A stretch of 64,000 bases of DNA, from positions 6,029,001 to 6,093,000 of the forward strand of contig OX335656.1 of NCBI GenBank assembly GCA_946894095.1, given 5' to 3'. Both the position numbers and the translations under genes were made by a program. The stretch is from Incurvaria masculella (lineage: Eukaryota; Arthropoda; Insecta; Lepidoptera; Incurvariidae). Each line of letters begins with the position of its first letter. Position 1 is the stretch's first letter. The notes under the pieces were generated by a model, which saw only the letters and a list, made by a program, of their open reading frames with translations, did no database searches and was not told the origin of the DNA. Shown in pieces: positions 1 to 12,900 of this stretch.

Positions 1-889
1 GATTCGTGATCTAAACATAATCACATTAGATATTCAGACAGTTATATATCACTTGGTCACGAAAATTGACTGAAATTGCCTGGTATTTTCGCTACAAATA
101 TATTTGTGTTTGGTGTGATCATAATGATGTATTAAACATTAAAATTGAGTTAAAATAATTATAACGCTTTGAACTTAAGCTGGTACCATTAGTACGAACT
201 TTGAAATCATTGAGTACGAAACATAAAATAATTAAAAGCTACTTCCTTTTTAGGAAGTCCGACGATTCTGTAACCATTAGCAAATTTACAGAGTGAAAAG
301 GCAGTTTTGTTTCTACTTAGCATCGAAATTACTTCACAAATTGCTCTTGTGTGAATATTTTATTGGAAACACATTTCAAATAATAAGTGGTCATTCCGTG
401 TTTGGGCAACAAATAATCATTTACCTTCAAAAGTTTCTTAAATGGCAAGACCGGTGGATACGAACGTGTACAAATTTAGACTGACTTTTGACGTTTTCCT
501 TAGTAGGAAACGTGGGCTTGTTACTTACTGCTTGTGTTTCCTGTTTTGTTTAAAAATCGTTTATATTTAGACTAAGAACGTTGCTATTCTTCGTTATATC
601 GTTGCGGCATACATCTTTACGGACACCAAAATGACACGCTTGGCAAAATTATGTGTATATCATATATGCATTCTGTTATGTAACTGAGAAGTCACGAGAA
701 AGTTGCCATGTGAAAAAATGTAGTTTAGTCAATCTAGAGTTCATTGTATCTGAGTATGGGCTAGCGATTTCCGGCCGAATTTAAATCTGTGAAAAACCAC
801 AGCTTCCGCCTTCACTCTAAGCAAAACCACCACGAAAACATTCTCTTCTCGAATATCCTAAACATAAACACTTATTCTCGCTGATACAA

Positions 890-1165
890 TATCGCGAAGA
901 GATAACCCGCGTATTCCCCTCGCGAAAGCCGAAAATTTACACACATTCCGGCAAAAATAAAGCCGCGCGCACACCGACGGCCCCATTTTTCCCCCGAAGA
1001 TGCTTTGCCCCGTCAACCTTCCCGCCATTAACGGGGGGAACGAGCTAATTTCGCCCCCAAATGCGTTGCCTCGAACCGGCGCGCGGCGCGCCGCCGCCCC
1101 GCAGGATATGGCGAATGGGGTCGCGGAGAGCGCAGAAAGCGCCTGGAGCCCAAGGGGTGTGTACC
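890..1165. other. CpG-rich island
   Basis: GC-rich block (GGCGCGCGGCGCGCCGCCG at its core) in AT-rich flanks. The 121-codon reverse frame across it (858-1223) is not supported as a gene. Possible regulatory element. Confidence 0.4.
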
Positions 1166-2226
1166 TTTGAAATGTTGATGAATAACTTTGAGGAGTAATG
1201 CAAGTTTTAACTTGTGCCGCCACGTAAGGTGGAGTTTATTGACAGGGTTAGTTATAGTTTCCCTGTTATTCGGATATTAATTCGTTTTCCTGCAATTATA
1301 ACATTAAAATGTTAATTGGTAAAGAGTAGAAACCTTAGAAGCCTGTTTTTCTTTGGTGAGTCAACAAGCGAATAAACCCTTAGAAAACAAATGTAGATAA
1401 ACATCTCGGTGTAGTCGATATGGAGTCATAACAACGAAACAAAATAAATTAGAAGTTAAAAATCTAAAACGAAATGGGCAAATTGAACCTTTTGGAAATA
1501 TAATTGGACCGACACACATACGGACGACTTTCATAGTATAGTACACATGTATGTATATGTCAAGATTCCTTGGGTTACACTGCATGAACATCCACCGCTG
1601 ACGGCATCCCATGTGGCTCCCCTCGGCTTCAGGGAAGGGGCCGGCCGGGAGGGGGCGACAGGGGGGGCGTGATCCCCACACGAACTACATTTGTTGGGAG
1701 GTTAAGCGAAGTGGCAATTTGTTTTTCGTTTCTTGCTGCGCGCACGAGAAATGTACTACGAAGCAATACAGAGGTAAAAAAAATTTGTTCATCTGTTTTC
1801 GTTTCAAAGTTATATTCAAACCATTTCCGCATAGACAGCATAATTCGGTATATTATAAGCATGCGGAATGCTGGTTATAACTTCTTCTCACATTAAACAT
1901 ATTCTAACTATCTATTTACGAAGATCCGCCCATTTTAAACGTTTTTTAGGCGTATCTCTTGCAAAGCAAGTCTTCAACGTTTTCGTCCTAAAATGTTGTT
2001 CATACGAGCTCACTTAGGCAATCCATGTATTTTAATGCTGTCTGCTACATAAACATGGGAGATAAATTTGAATTGCCACAGTCCCTATGAAAAAAAAAAC
2101 ACAAATTACACAACGATAAATATGCGACTGCGTGCATAAAACACCAAACACATTCGGATTAACATTTTCACAAGCTACATTAACATTTTTACTGAAGTGG
2201 GTCGGTCGTTCAACCGAGAGCTTTCC

Positions 2227-2490
2227 TTAAAGCACGATATTGTCTGAAAGCTTGTCTTTGTGTCCGCAACAGATCTGGGTAATATCGACTTGGACATCCA
2301 AAACTTTTCTCTCCAATGCTTTAATGACGTTGGCATTCAATTTAAGTTCAATATAGTCGAAACAAAGGTTTTGCAGACACTGACGAATACAATTCACACG
2401 GAAGTGTACGGTTTCGAAGCCGGAACTTAATGTTTCCGTGTTCTCGATCAGCATATTTAGCGAACTCAATGTTTCCTTTATTGCAATCAA
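2227..2490 (-). CDS. unrecognised small open frame, doubtful gene
   Basis: About 87 codons, with the first ATG inside the frame near 2455. The composition looks protein-like, with Cys and Leu spaced through the middle and a short internal repeat (ETLSS twice). No signal peptide, membrane segment or known motif was found. No splice signals are convincing and it stands alone in AT-rich DNA. It may be a transposon scrap or chance. Confidence 0.15.
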   Translation of the reverse strand: MIAIKETLSSLNMLIENTETLSSGFETVHFRVNCIRQCLQNLCFDYIELKLNANVIKALERKVLDVQVDITQICCGHKDKLSDNIVL

Positions 2491-2777
2491 TCTTTTTTTT
2501 ATTTACAGGTAATTACACATGATCATCGAATTCAGTCAAAGCGGTAAGCTATATTGATTCAATTGGAGAGCAGGTACTTCGACATGTAGTATTAGCAACT
2601 TTGGTTAGATAAGTGATTTATATTATTAATCCCAATGCTTCAAAGGTTGCCATTTCTTTTTAACCGACTTCATGTTCTTTATTATTTGCTCTCTAAACTG
2701 TTTTACCAAATAGAATAGTTTGGCAGTAGCATTTCGATCTATGGGTTTGTTTCATAAATGTGTGAAATTTATTTGCG

Positions 2778-2860
2778 GGTTCTTTACTGAGTTAATTGAA
2801 TCCGTGGATCTATCAGTTCGTGAAATAACTTCGTGTAGTTCAACTAAACTGAAACTTTTA
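2778..2860 (+). repeat. dispersed repeat E, copy 1
   Basis: GGGTTCTTTACTGAGTTAAT, TGAATCCGTGGATC and GTAGTT.AACTA are shared in order with 24799-24885. A scrap with TTAACCGACTTCA (2660-2672) from the AACCGACTTCAA element lies just upstream. Confidence 0.5.
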
Positions 2861-5800
2861 TATAACTGAATTGATGTGTACTTGTGACAGAGTTACTTTG
2901 TGCGCAATCGGGGTTTCCTATTCAGCTGAGTAATAGCCCGGTTTATTCACAGGCAAGATACCAATTTCGGCTTTAAATATTCAGCTTTCAGCTTTGTCCC
3001 GTGTGAGAATTTGAATTGCCACTACCCGTGGCTTTCAACTACCGTAATGATATCTGTTTACAGCGTGACTGCAGCTTTGTGGGGGTATCTTATCGCTTGT
3101 TGCAGGCTACTACTTTGGCGCTCATTATAATGTAGCTGGTTATTACTATTGAGGGTAATTCAACCCGTATCTCTGACTAATAGTGGCGTGATGTTATACG
3201 TATGGCAATCATTATCATACGCATTCGCTCTACGCATTTTGTCTGGCGATCCAAGGTCTCTCATAGTATCTCAGTTAAAACAATCATCAATTTGATGCAC
3301 AGGTGTAAACTCCTACTATTTATAAGTACTGTGAGAATTGTCACGACCCGTGAAATGTGTTCCTAACTCTTCATAAAGCTAATCGTGAATGTATTAAAAC
3401 ATTGTGGAAAAAGGACATACTCTCACTGACGTTGCTTGAAAATACATTAATGACTATAGTTGAGAATTAGCAGACAATTTTATCGGAACGTGCGCCAAAA
3501 AGTTGACCTAATCGACCCGTGACATGAGAGATAAAGCAGTTCTTTACACTCAGTTGATACCTACTAAATATTAGCTGATGTGCATATCGCAAAAGCGAAT
3601 ACGCGGAACTCGACTCGTAAGGTCTCGCTGGGTATGGCGCGTTATCTGAGCAGCAGCCCGTCTCGTATGTAGGTCACTGATACGGCCATCGTTAATTCAA
3701 TTTTATTTAATGCACGATTCGCTGACAAATAGGTACCTACAGCGTTTCGACACTCAGTCTGCCATGATGTTCGATTGTAGGATTACGAAAATCTCATACG
3801 TTTTTGCGAAGCGGGACTAATTAATTCTGTCGTATTATGGGTTTTTTTTGGCAATACGTATCCAAATAATGTCCTCCAGGCTATGTCAAGATTATTTGTA
3901 CATTAACTTGACATCGATTAGAGTTAGTATTTGGAGATTTATTTTTGATTTGTTACTTTGATAACTAAGTTGTTATTTCTGAGGATAGCTTTAGAGGCAA
4001 TGAACCATTGCTATGTGTCATCAAGTCACCGGGCCGTTCAATGTATACATTTCCCCGGAAAACTCGTGCATCAGCTTGTAAAATAAAACACACAAACAAG
4101 GTATGCCCCATTTTAACTTAGTCACTTAGTCATTTCGTGTAAATCATACTCAACTTGCAGTTTCTGCTAAATCTGCGCGTACGTTTCTTCTAATTCGCTT
4201 GGCATCGTCGATACAAGAACACTAGAACATAAAAAAGATTCATATCCTACCTCTTGACAAGGCAACGTAGAAATTGATATGTGAATGCGTCCCTCACATA
4301 GGATATAGGCGAATAGTAATGAGGTTGGCAGGTCGGCAACAAGGGGCTTCAGTTTATCAAGAACACTCTTGTCCGATAGTGCGAGTCGGTCGGAGTGATA
4401 ACGTTTTCATTTGGTTGAGTGCTTTTTGTATTGAGGATAGTGAGGTTCTTAGCGATGCTTACAGTGTACATGTACTCGTACTGTCTACTCCCGTAGGTTC
4501 TTCCAGGATGTCTTGGATTTTTTTAAAGGATTTAAACCATTATAACATCTAAATACTGATGTCCTGTTTAAGTTCCAAAGAGTTAAAATATAAGAGAGTT
4601 ATTGTGCGTTCTAGAGGCATAAAAAGCGCGAAAAGATTTTACGAAACTTCCTTTTCGCTGATCGATTGTATCGCAAATGCACACTGGACCATTATAATGA
4701 AAAAGTTAAGTTAAAAAGCATGTAATCACTTACGATCGACTTTAAATAATGAACTAATCATTTCGAGAATTGAACCTTTCCGTGAGTTCTTACCGAAACG
4801 AGTCATCAACTCTGCGGTGTCAAGTTAACCCGCATTGCATTCCCACGTCTTGAGGAATCGTCCAAGTATTTCAGTTCGTCTCTATTTTAGTATACTCACC
4901 ATGTATTAATTTGCCCATGAACACATACGCTTGTAATACCTGGATTTACAGTTTACGTGAAATATACCACTTCAGCTTTAAGTTTCCAAACACCGATCGG
5001 GTGTTTGTCTATTTCATTTCCATTTCATTTCATTTACTATGATTTTAAATAAACTTTATGGTAGCCACTACACTAAGTTACGTCACAAATATTCTATATC
5101 CATTTACTGTAGCAAATTCCAGATTTTTTTTTCTTTGAATTAGGATCTAATTTTAATGGTTTAAAAAGAAGTAATTTTAAATTGATTTATTTTTCTTGCA
5201 TTCAGCGTTTAAATAATCCCAAGAAATCAATGTGCAACAATCATGTTATTCTATGTTTATTTGGAAGTAAACATTTCGTAAGCTCAGTTTACCCCTACTA
5301 TTGAGATATCGCACAATTATGCCGATTCGTCAAAATGCGTCATCTCCCGTGTCACAACGGAACTTTCGTCACATTTACGCCAAAAACGCTTCATCTGGTA
5401 TTCAAATTGTGTTTTCGTTTTTTTTTTCCCGAAAAATTCGGCCCACATATTATACTCCAGCCGAGCGTCATTACGGGCACATTGAACTCCGCTGATCAAA
5501 TGCGCCTTCTGTGACAAATCAATTTAAATAGGTATGTATTCATAGATTCTGCGCTGGGAAAATCACTTAGGATTTATCGGAGTGAAGATGGCTACGGCCG
5601 TATAGCTGAATATATTGGTATTTAACGTATTTTGTGTTCGAATAAATTCGTTTTATATTTTTGAAGTAAAAGATACGGAATTGCCACTTCGTCGTCTTAA
5701 CTATTAGATTACTTAGTACTATGGGGGCGTCTTTGTATTAGTCTCGTAGAATCAACCTATAAAGAAGCATAAAACATTAATTTAAATCATCCATATGATC

Positions 5801-6100
5801 AAAAATTAAAACAGAAAAAAATATTGTACACACACATAACGGAACATTATCCATCAAGCTAATGATGTTGAAACTCCCGATAATGTTCAAAATAAAGCGA
5901 TTTGTTTGTTTTTAGACCAACTCCGTACCTAAATCTCTTTTCGATAATATTTTCTCTGCAGTTGCCTTGGCAATTATTCAAGAAAGCACTTAACATTTTT
6001 TTTAAGATTGGACGTCTTAAATAAAACTTACAGCGGAACGACTCTATACCGACGCAGTGAAGTGCGCGTCTATTCTAAAAAGTGCTGCGAGGATTGGCTA

Positions 6101-6374
6101 TGGTCCTTTTTGCAATTTATTTAAATACATTTCCATTGCTAGTAATTCACACTTCTCTCCAAAGGAAGGTGACGATTTTGGGTGGAGATTAGCTTTGGTC
6201 TTATTTGCATTTCATTTTTATACATTTCGAATTATAGTATTTCACATTTTGCTCCAAATGAAGGATTTTTTGGTTGGGGATTTGTCGTTGTCATTATTTG
6301 CAATTCATGTATTTTCATTTGCTAGTCTTTCACACCTTTCTACAAACAAAGGTGACGGTTTTAGGTGACGATTT
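6101..6374 (+). repeat. three diverged ~93-bp tandem units
   Basis: Units begin at about 6101, 6196 and 6288, each with TTGGTC..TTTTGCA, a run towards TTCACAC, then CCAAA.GAAGG and GATTTTGG. They are well diverged, yet a 103-codon frame (6057-6368) stays open across all three and repeats roughly every 31 residues. The product is unrecognised; chance and a period near 3n could explain the open frame. Confidence 0.7.
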
Positions 6375-7309
6375 ACCGTTCTTTCATTTTTACTGCGATT
6401 AAAATGAAAACGTATTTCAGGCCCATATCCGCCTGTTATTTCATACGACTCAGCATGCAGAAACGATATGCTTTCATCGGTGTCAACGTGTGCCGAACGC
6501 GGCCGTAACTCCGCATATTTACGCCCGTATCGGTGGCGTCTGTGAAGTTTTTATGTGAATTTTTGTATTCTTTTTTGAATTGGAAGCTGCACATCTGGTG
6601 CCGGGCGGCGGACGGCTTGCGGGAGGGGGGGGAGGTGCGCCCGGTTTACGGCTGTGTTATGACTGCAATCGAAATCGCAGAAACGCCACCTAGCGTTTAT
6701 TTATTAATAGCGACTTCGTGCGTTTGCGACCGGCCAACTCAATTGCGAATTCCGAATCGAATCATCCGTAAATTGAAAACTATTCAAACAACTTTTATCC
6801 TCGAGAAGTTACTTTATCAAACGGCGGATGAAGATTACTTGCAAAAAACCGTAAATCCTATTGATATAAATAAAAACATTCTTGTGAAAGCATCTATATG
6901 TGGACGTAACTTATCCAATTAAGTGACTGAATTTCCATTAACAATATCCAATAGCAATGGGGAAGACCGGCCAAAGCTTTTTACAGTTGGCTATAATAGA
7001 CCAATCGTTATTTCCGTGCTTCTGCGACGTATTTTATATTGATTTTCGTGATATTTGCTAAGTCCTTAAATATCGTCCTTGCTCAATAGAGGGCAGAGTT
7101 TATAGATTTTTTCTTGGAATAGCATTCACTTTCTAGGCATTGTAATGTTAAAATTGTATTATCTCTACATATTACAAAGTACCGAGCATTGTACCGACAA
7201 AATATATCTTATATTTTGTCCGCATTGAGATTATTTATCAAGCCATCAAAAAATATCAGGAAATATCATAAAACTTCTATTCGAACTGGGCAATAATTTT
7301 ACTACATCT

Positions 7310-7520
7310 TCCACACAAATGTCTCCGCTTTCGGGGCAATCTTCTTTCGCGGCGCCATTTTGACAGATGCCTTCCCCGTTGCCGGCAGATCCGCCATCCG
7401 TGCCACCACGCCGGCTGTTTACGCCACCGGTTGCAATTTCGCGTTCTTACGATAAGGCGTAAAGTGTAATCGTGACGACAGCCACAGTATGGGCCGCGTA
7501 TCAGCTAACAGCAAGGTTGG
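7310..7520. other. GC-rich island
   Basis: Locally GC-rich (TTCGCGGCGCCATTTTGACA, GCCACCACGCCGGCTG) with no convincing open frame. Possible regulatory block. Confidence 0.3.
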
Positions 7521-8517
7521 TGGGCCATCGACCCCGACGAACTCCAGAATCACAGACAACATGTTTACACGCTAGCTTATATTCGTCATCCGTTCAAGTC
7601 GTTCCGCTGCTTTTTGTTTGATTAACTACTTACAATTCGGTGACGTAACGTTGGAACGAAAAGTGCAGCCAACGTCAGCGCTGCTTGTGTCCTCGAATTT
7701 GGCCCATATCGAGTTTGGTGCAGATCCTAAGCCCTTTCATGAATACCAGCATAATTCCACTTATTTTCGTTTTACAAACTGTAAAGGCAACTTTTAGGTT
7801 TGGTTTAATGTTGTATCTGGCATATGCTAGGTCGTCACATCTGAGCTGCCCGACGATGCCCGTGGGCTTCCGATCTTACACGGGGGCTGTGATAACCATG
7901 TCAGACGGTCATATGCTTCTTTATACTATGTTTAAAGGACCTTAGCCTGTACTTCGAGTTGAATACCTCAGCATGATAGAAACGATAGAACCCAAGAGAC
8001 CCTAAACCTTTCTGGAGGGTCTCAAAATTTTGGGATACCTAGGGGTCGCCGACGAGGTGCACGGCGCGATGTTGTATAGAGTCAAAGGTCCTAGATTTAT
8101 GATACAAGGATGTAAATTCAGCCTTCTCAGCAACTATGTAGGTAAATTTAAAACGTTTGAAAGATCGCGAAGAAGGCAATTATTGAGTTTGGCTTGGATA
8201 TGCCTTCGACTAATAACGTCGAAACATAACCGATGAAAACATGATGACACGCAGAAGATAGCAATGTTTGACATTGTTTAAAGACGATAAGAAGCCGTAT
8301 CTTTGCAAGCCCAAGGTTGATAGTTTAACGAACTTCAATGTTCGGCCTCAGCTGTAAGCATTTACTCATAACACTGTAATGTTCTACGTTTTGTTCTAAA
8401 TTCAATGATGAACTTGAATATTTCGCTATCAATTTAATTGGAATTTTCAGTTAATCTTAGTTATTAGATCGTACAGTCTTGAATATATATGTTTTAGGTT
8501 TCTCTTTCTCTTAATAT

Positions 8518-8560
8518 TTGCCCCAAAATTGAATGGGTCATCCATTCAATTTTGGGGCAA
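8518..8560. repeat. perfect 19-bp hairpin
   Basis: TTGCCCCAAAATTGAATGG and its exact complement are separated by GTCAT. The stem is too short for a typical miRNA precursor. Confidence 0.9.
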
Positions 8561-9185
8561 TTGCATTTATTTCTTCTACACTAGCGCAATACTTAAACTT
8601 TGCCGAGAAATAAATAGTTATTTAGTTAAATAGTTTTATATATGCACTTGATGTGCTTTCTTGCTCTTCCGGAACGTCCAATTGTGCTATTGGTCCAATA
8701 TTGCTACATTATTGTTTACATAATTTTCAATTCTTAATATAAAAACACTTTCTAATGTATAATATTGTTTCGCCCCCTAACTAGCCCTTCATTCTCTTAC
8801 AGCTTGCATGTGATTGTTTATTGTCCGTTGCACCCATTCAAGGTCATGGATCACTTTAAACTATTTCTGGATATTTTCCATAGAAACAAGTTCTATATGT
8901 GCGCAGAACATCATCTAATTCGGTTAGCATGGTATCGTTAGTTTCATTTACCGGAGAATAGCATTGCATAATATAGCCTCTCACTGAACGATCGATCGTA
9001 TCGACGACATCTGTGAAAATACAAGAGTATACAAAAATTGGGATTCATCTCGCGTCACTCGGCTCGCTTGGCTCAGCGCTGGGCTGATACAAACCGTCAA
9101 ATACATTTACCTAATGCCTTCTTTCATTTATATATTCAACGTAGTTTGTTGCGTTATGAAAATGTATTGAAATTTAAACATACAA

Positions 9186-9976
9186 ATGTATAACAATTAT
9201 TTGATCCTTTTCATCGCTTTGTGTGATCAGCTAAAATATAGGGGAAAATTACCTTCATCTCCTGAAAATTTGCAAAAGCAACGACATAATCGACGAGCTG
9301 GAGACCTAGACCTTTGCACTGTCGCAAGCCTAGAAAACTTCTTACAGTGTATAAAACATACCTGCAAATTACGCCAGCAGACGCCTCCGCGTCTGATCAA
9401 ATTTTTAAATATTTCGCAGAGCCCGTCGCAGCGGGCGGAGCGCTCATTCGCAAATTGCGAGATATGGCAGCGGGCGCGTACCCTTCCCGCCGGCGCGAAA
9501 AAAGTTATCACAATTTGTGTCTGTTAACAAAATGGACAGGCGAAATGGCCTGCCTCCGCGCGAGATACCCGCCGCCGGCTCCTGGACATAAAGTGAATTG
9601 GACCGATGCGGTAGCAGCCGTCTGGAAGGACCCGAGGACTTTGGCCTGCAAGGACGTCGTAAAACATTCGCCGGGAACGGGCGAGAGGAATCTTCCGCCG
9701 CTGCGAAGTTATATAGAGTCGAATTTGTAGGATATTGGCTCGAGTCTGATCAGTAGTCTGTAAAGGCGTGTAAACATCGTAAAGTGTGTGCTCGTGAAAC
9801 GGATTGGGGGTCGGCAAGAGCTTCGGCGCTCAATCTTGTGTAAAATCGTAAAAAATATATCTGATCAAAATTTGGTGAGGGCCGAAGGCATTTATGATTA
9901 CCCTTTGACTAGGTACCAATTTGAAAGTAATTCACTAAACACCAAACTCGTAGAAAGGGAAAATACCGAAGAATAA
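9186..9976 (+). other. GC-rich island with long but unsupported open frames
   Basis: The core (about 9420-9720) is GC-rich with many CpG. A 138-codon frame from an ATG at 9314 to a stop at 9728 is the longest unexplained one in the left third of the window, but it matches nothing I know and overlapping frames are open on both strands, as expected from composition. It could be a promoter or 5' exon of an unseen transcript, or a conserved regulatory block. Confidence 0.3.
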
Positions 9977-12900
9977 ACAGTCCTCTCTCTCGCGACTGCC
10001 GAGTTTCTTGTCTTCCAACAATTAACCACCCAACTCATTTCCCGGAGTATCTCCCGCGATCCGTAAATTTGTTTGACTTTCCCAACTATTTCTTCTTTGT
10101 TTAAAGTCGGCGAGTTGCGCTTTTCAGAGCCGGGAGTCGGTCTCGCAACTATTTGTGTGCCCAGCTCGTTCGCGAGGATTAATAAAGTGTGATTTCTTTA
10201 GAGGACCTAGCCGCTATCTTTTCATCGAGCTTAACAGAGTCGCTTACAATACTACTACTTTACACGCCTGCCAGGCAGACCGAGATAACTCTGCAGGAGA
10301 CGTCTGGTCTCAACGCTGTCTCTATTCAAGTGCTATTTCATAAGTTAGCAACATTTATCTTTCAATTCCAGCGAAAACGGCGTTTCACTAACATCATCCC
10401 GATTTAAAATTCATGAATAACATGAAATCTCTGCAACCCCGATGAAAGTATCTTCCTCAGCAATCGTACATATGTACTAAAACATCAACTATTTATACGG
10501 ACGAAATTTATTTATTTATATTACCAAGAACGGGAAAAAGTCAATTTTCGCACCAAGCAAGCACGCCGCTTTTTTCATGGTATGTAATATGCATGTAGAA
10601 TTGACATGAATTCAAGAAGAACTATTTTAAAAGTATCAAGCAAACCTTTCGCGAATACCACTAATATCGCTTCCTGTTCTATATTTATGAACCTGGGTCC
10701 ATGCGTATGTCTTTTAGAAACTTTTTTTCTGTAATTAATTAATCATTTCGTCACGGTGGATATTATATTATTTACGCGTGCATACAAACCTCAAATTACC
10801 ATTCATAAAGTCTTACTATTGATTACTTTTAAATAGACTTTTAATGTGTCTACAATATGGCAAGAAACGATATTCCTGACGGCGACGTCGCGAAAGTCAT
10901 AAACAACAAAGTGTGAGCAGTAAACGAAAGTTAAACATCTGATAAAGTTTATAATGCCACAGAGCTATTAACATTCAAAATCGCCGCGCCCGTCCTGAGG
11001 GAATGCGCTGTTAAAGAAGAACAAAACAAGTGCACGCAACCCTCCTAAAAGAGAAGCGTGCCCGACCCGACGGATACAAGTTTCCCCATAGACATCATTT
11101 AAGTTTTCTCCCAGCCGGCGCATTGAAGATACACTCGCTGTATTAAACGTATCAGGAAGTTTTAAAAGTCGGCCTGTCGATACACTCTCGGTCGGCCCCG
11201 CAAAACTGTGTTCGAACTGTTTGCACGCGGCGCGCTGCCAGAGATGCGTTCGGGAATGTCGCACGAGTGGAGAAGTTTATTCGCGGTTTGGGGGAAATTC
11301 TGCTCGGGCATGAACTGCCCACTTGGGTCTGTATTGTCGGTCAGCCAAGTTTGGTCCTTGGGCCTTTTGCAATTTATGACCTGTCGCATTATGTATTTGT
11401 GAAATTTCTAATTCATTTCGCCATGCATTGTGACAAATTCTAATAGTGTTTCAACTAAACAATTTTAGCTTTATATGATTGCCGTTGTTGGTAAAAAAGA
11501 GCTTTTTCCGCAAGTAAACACTTCAACACACTCGCGTTTTGCGTCGATAACATAATCTAAGTGGAACTATACATTTGAACGTGGAACGTTGAAGGCTTCT
11601 GCCAAGAAAAGCTTCGCTTCTCAACATCACAGTCGATATACATATAGCTGTGCAACCGGGACCACAGCAGTAGCTCAACTCAGGCGATTTTTGAGATAAA
11701 TATATTCTCTCCATCAACATCTAAACATGGCGGATCACTGCTGCTTCTGAAACTTTTAAAAACATGGCTTAGAAGGACCAATCGCGACAGTTTCAGCACC
11801 AACCTAGCTACCTAATCCACAAACTAGCTTGGGCTGCAAGCGAAATGTAATGCCTGTATAGGTGCACGAAATCGGGACTTTATATGGAGTTGAGTTACTG
11901 GATGTTATCCTATATATATCCTGTGTCAACGTCGTCTTATGGAAGTAAGTGGCGCTTGAGCCAGTGTGTAGCCGGGTTAATAACTGCGCAGCCAGCCAAC
12001 AAACATGCTCGATCTGCGGCTCGCTCACAACTTCTCAACTTTTACTTTGCCGACGTCCCAGACCCCTCCACTGAGCTACCCCCTTGGCCTTGCGACCGCC
12101 GAACAAATGCTCAGAGTGACAAATAGTTCCCTAACTAATCAATTTGTTATTGAAATTCCTATAATTTAAATGGCCAAGTTGTGCATTTTAGACTGTCGTG
12201 CCGAGTTCTAAATTGGGCGAGTTATTTCCGGATAAAGTTGCCCTTAACTTAATTAGCAGTTGAATAAGTCATCGCTTCTTCCGGGATAGCATTAGTTAAA
12301 TGGGCTCTTCTAACTGGGGGGCGAGATATGATCACTCCGAGATTAAAGGCCACTTAAGGTGGTGAATACACCCACAGTAGGCATGAATATTTAATGAGAA
12401 TACGGAATATACCTTCAAGATTTTGAACGAATGTGGTAAGGATGATATTTGTTCTAGTTATTTATAGATTTTTGTAAAATATGCATTGACTTAGGTATCA
12501 AAACTCACGATTTTTAAATCCCGAAAATGATTTAATTCAAAGTACAAGTGCATGACAGCATTCTTTAACTCGCGTTTCTCTTTTAAGTTAACTATAAAAT
12601 AATGCCAGGGACAGTAGAATGACTTCCGGCGCGACCATAATTTTCTTCTTTCGCAGACACAAAACTGTCATAAACGGACACCGTCCAACTTAAATGAAAA
12701 TAACCACAACAATAATAACACCAAGTTTTAACGAGCCGAGCACTTCCGAAACTCTAGAAGTTTCGCCGTCCACAAATGCGAATATGAAAATTCATGACAG
12801 CGGAATCCTTTCACGTTTTACATACGTAATAAATGGCTTTATTATCATAAAGCAAAGTATGAAGTTAAAATTTTCGAGCTCATAAAGCAGGTTAACTCTG

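Larger units (their letters stand above)
1166..6100. other. AT-rich non-coding stretch
   Basis: Apart from the doubtful frame at 2227-2490 and repeat E, I see nothing here that I can name. Short open frames are scattered and unsupported. Confidence 0.5.

Noticed and set aside
858..1223. 121-codon - strand frame
   Set aside because: It lies in a CpG-rich patch with several frames open and no motif or splice structure.
8518..8560. miRNA precursor
   Set aside because: A 19-bp stem with a 5-base loop is shorter than a typical precursor and there is no extended pairing around it.
12040..12110. Possible tRNA gene (box-A-like GGTAGCTCAGTGG on the - strand)
   Set aside because: No box B at tRNA distance and no cloverleaf could be drawn.
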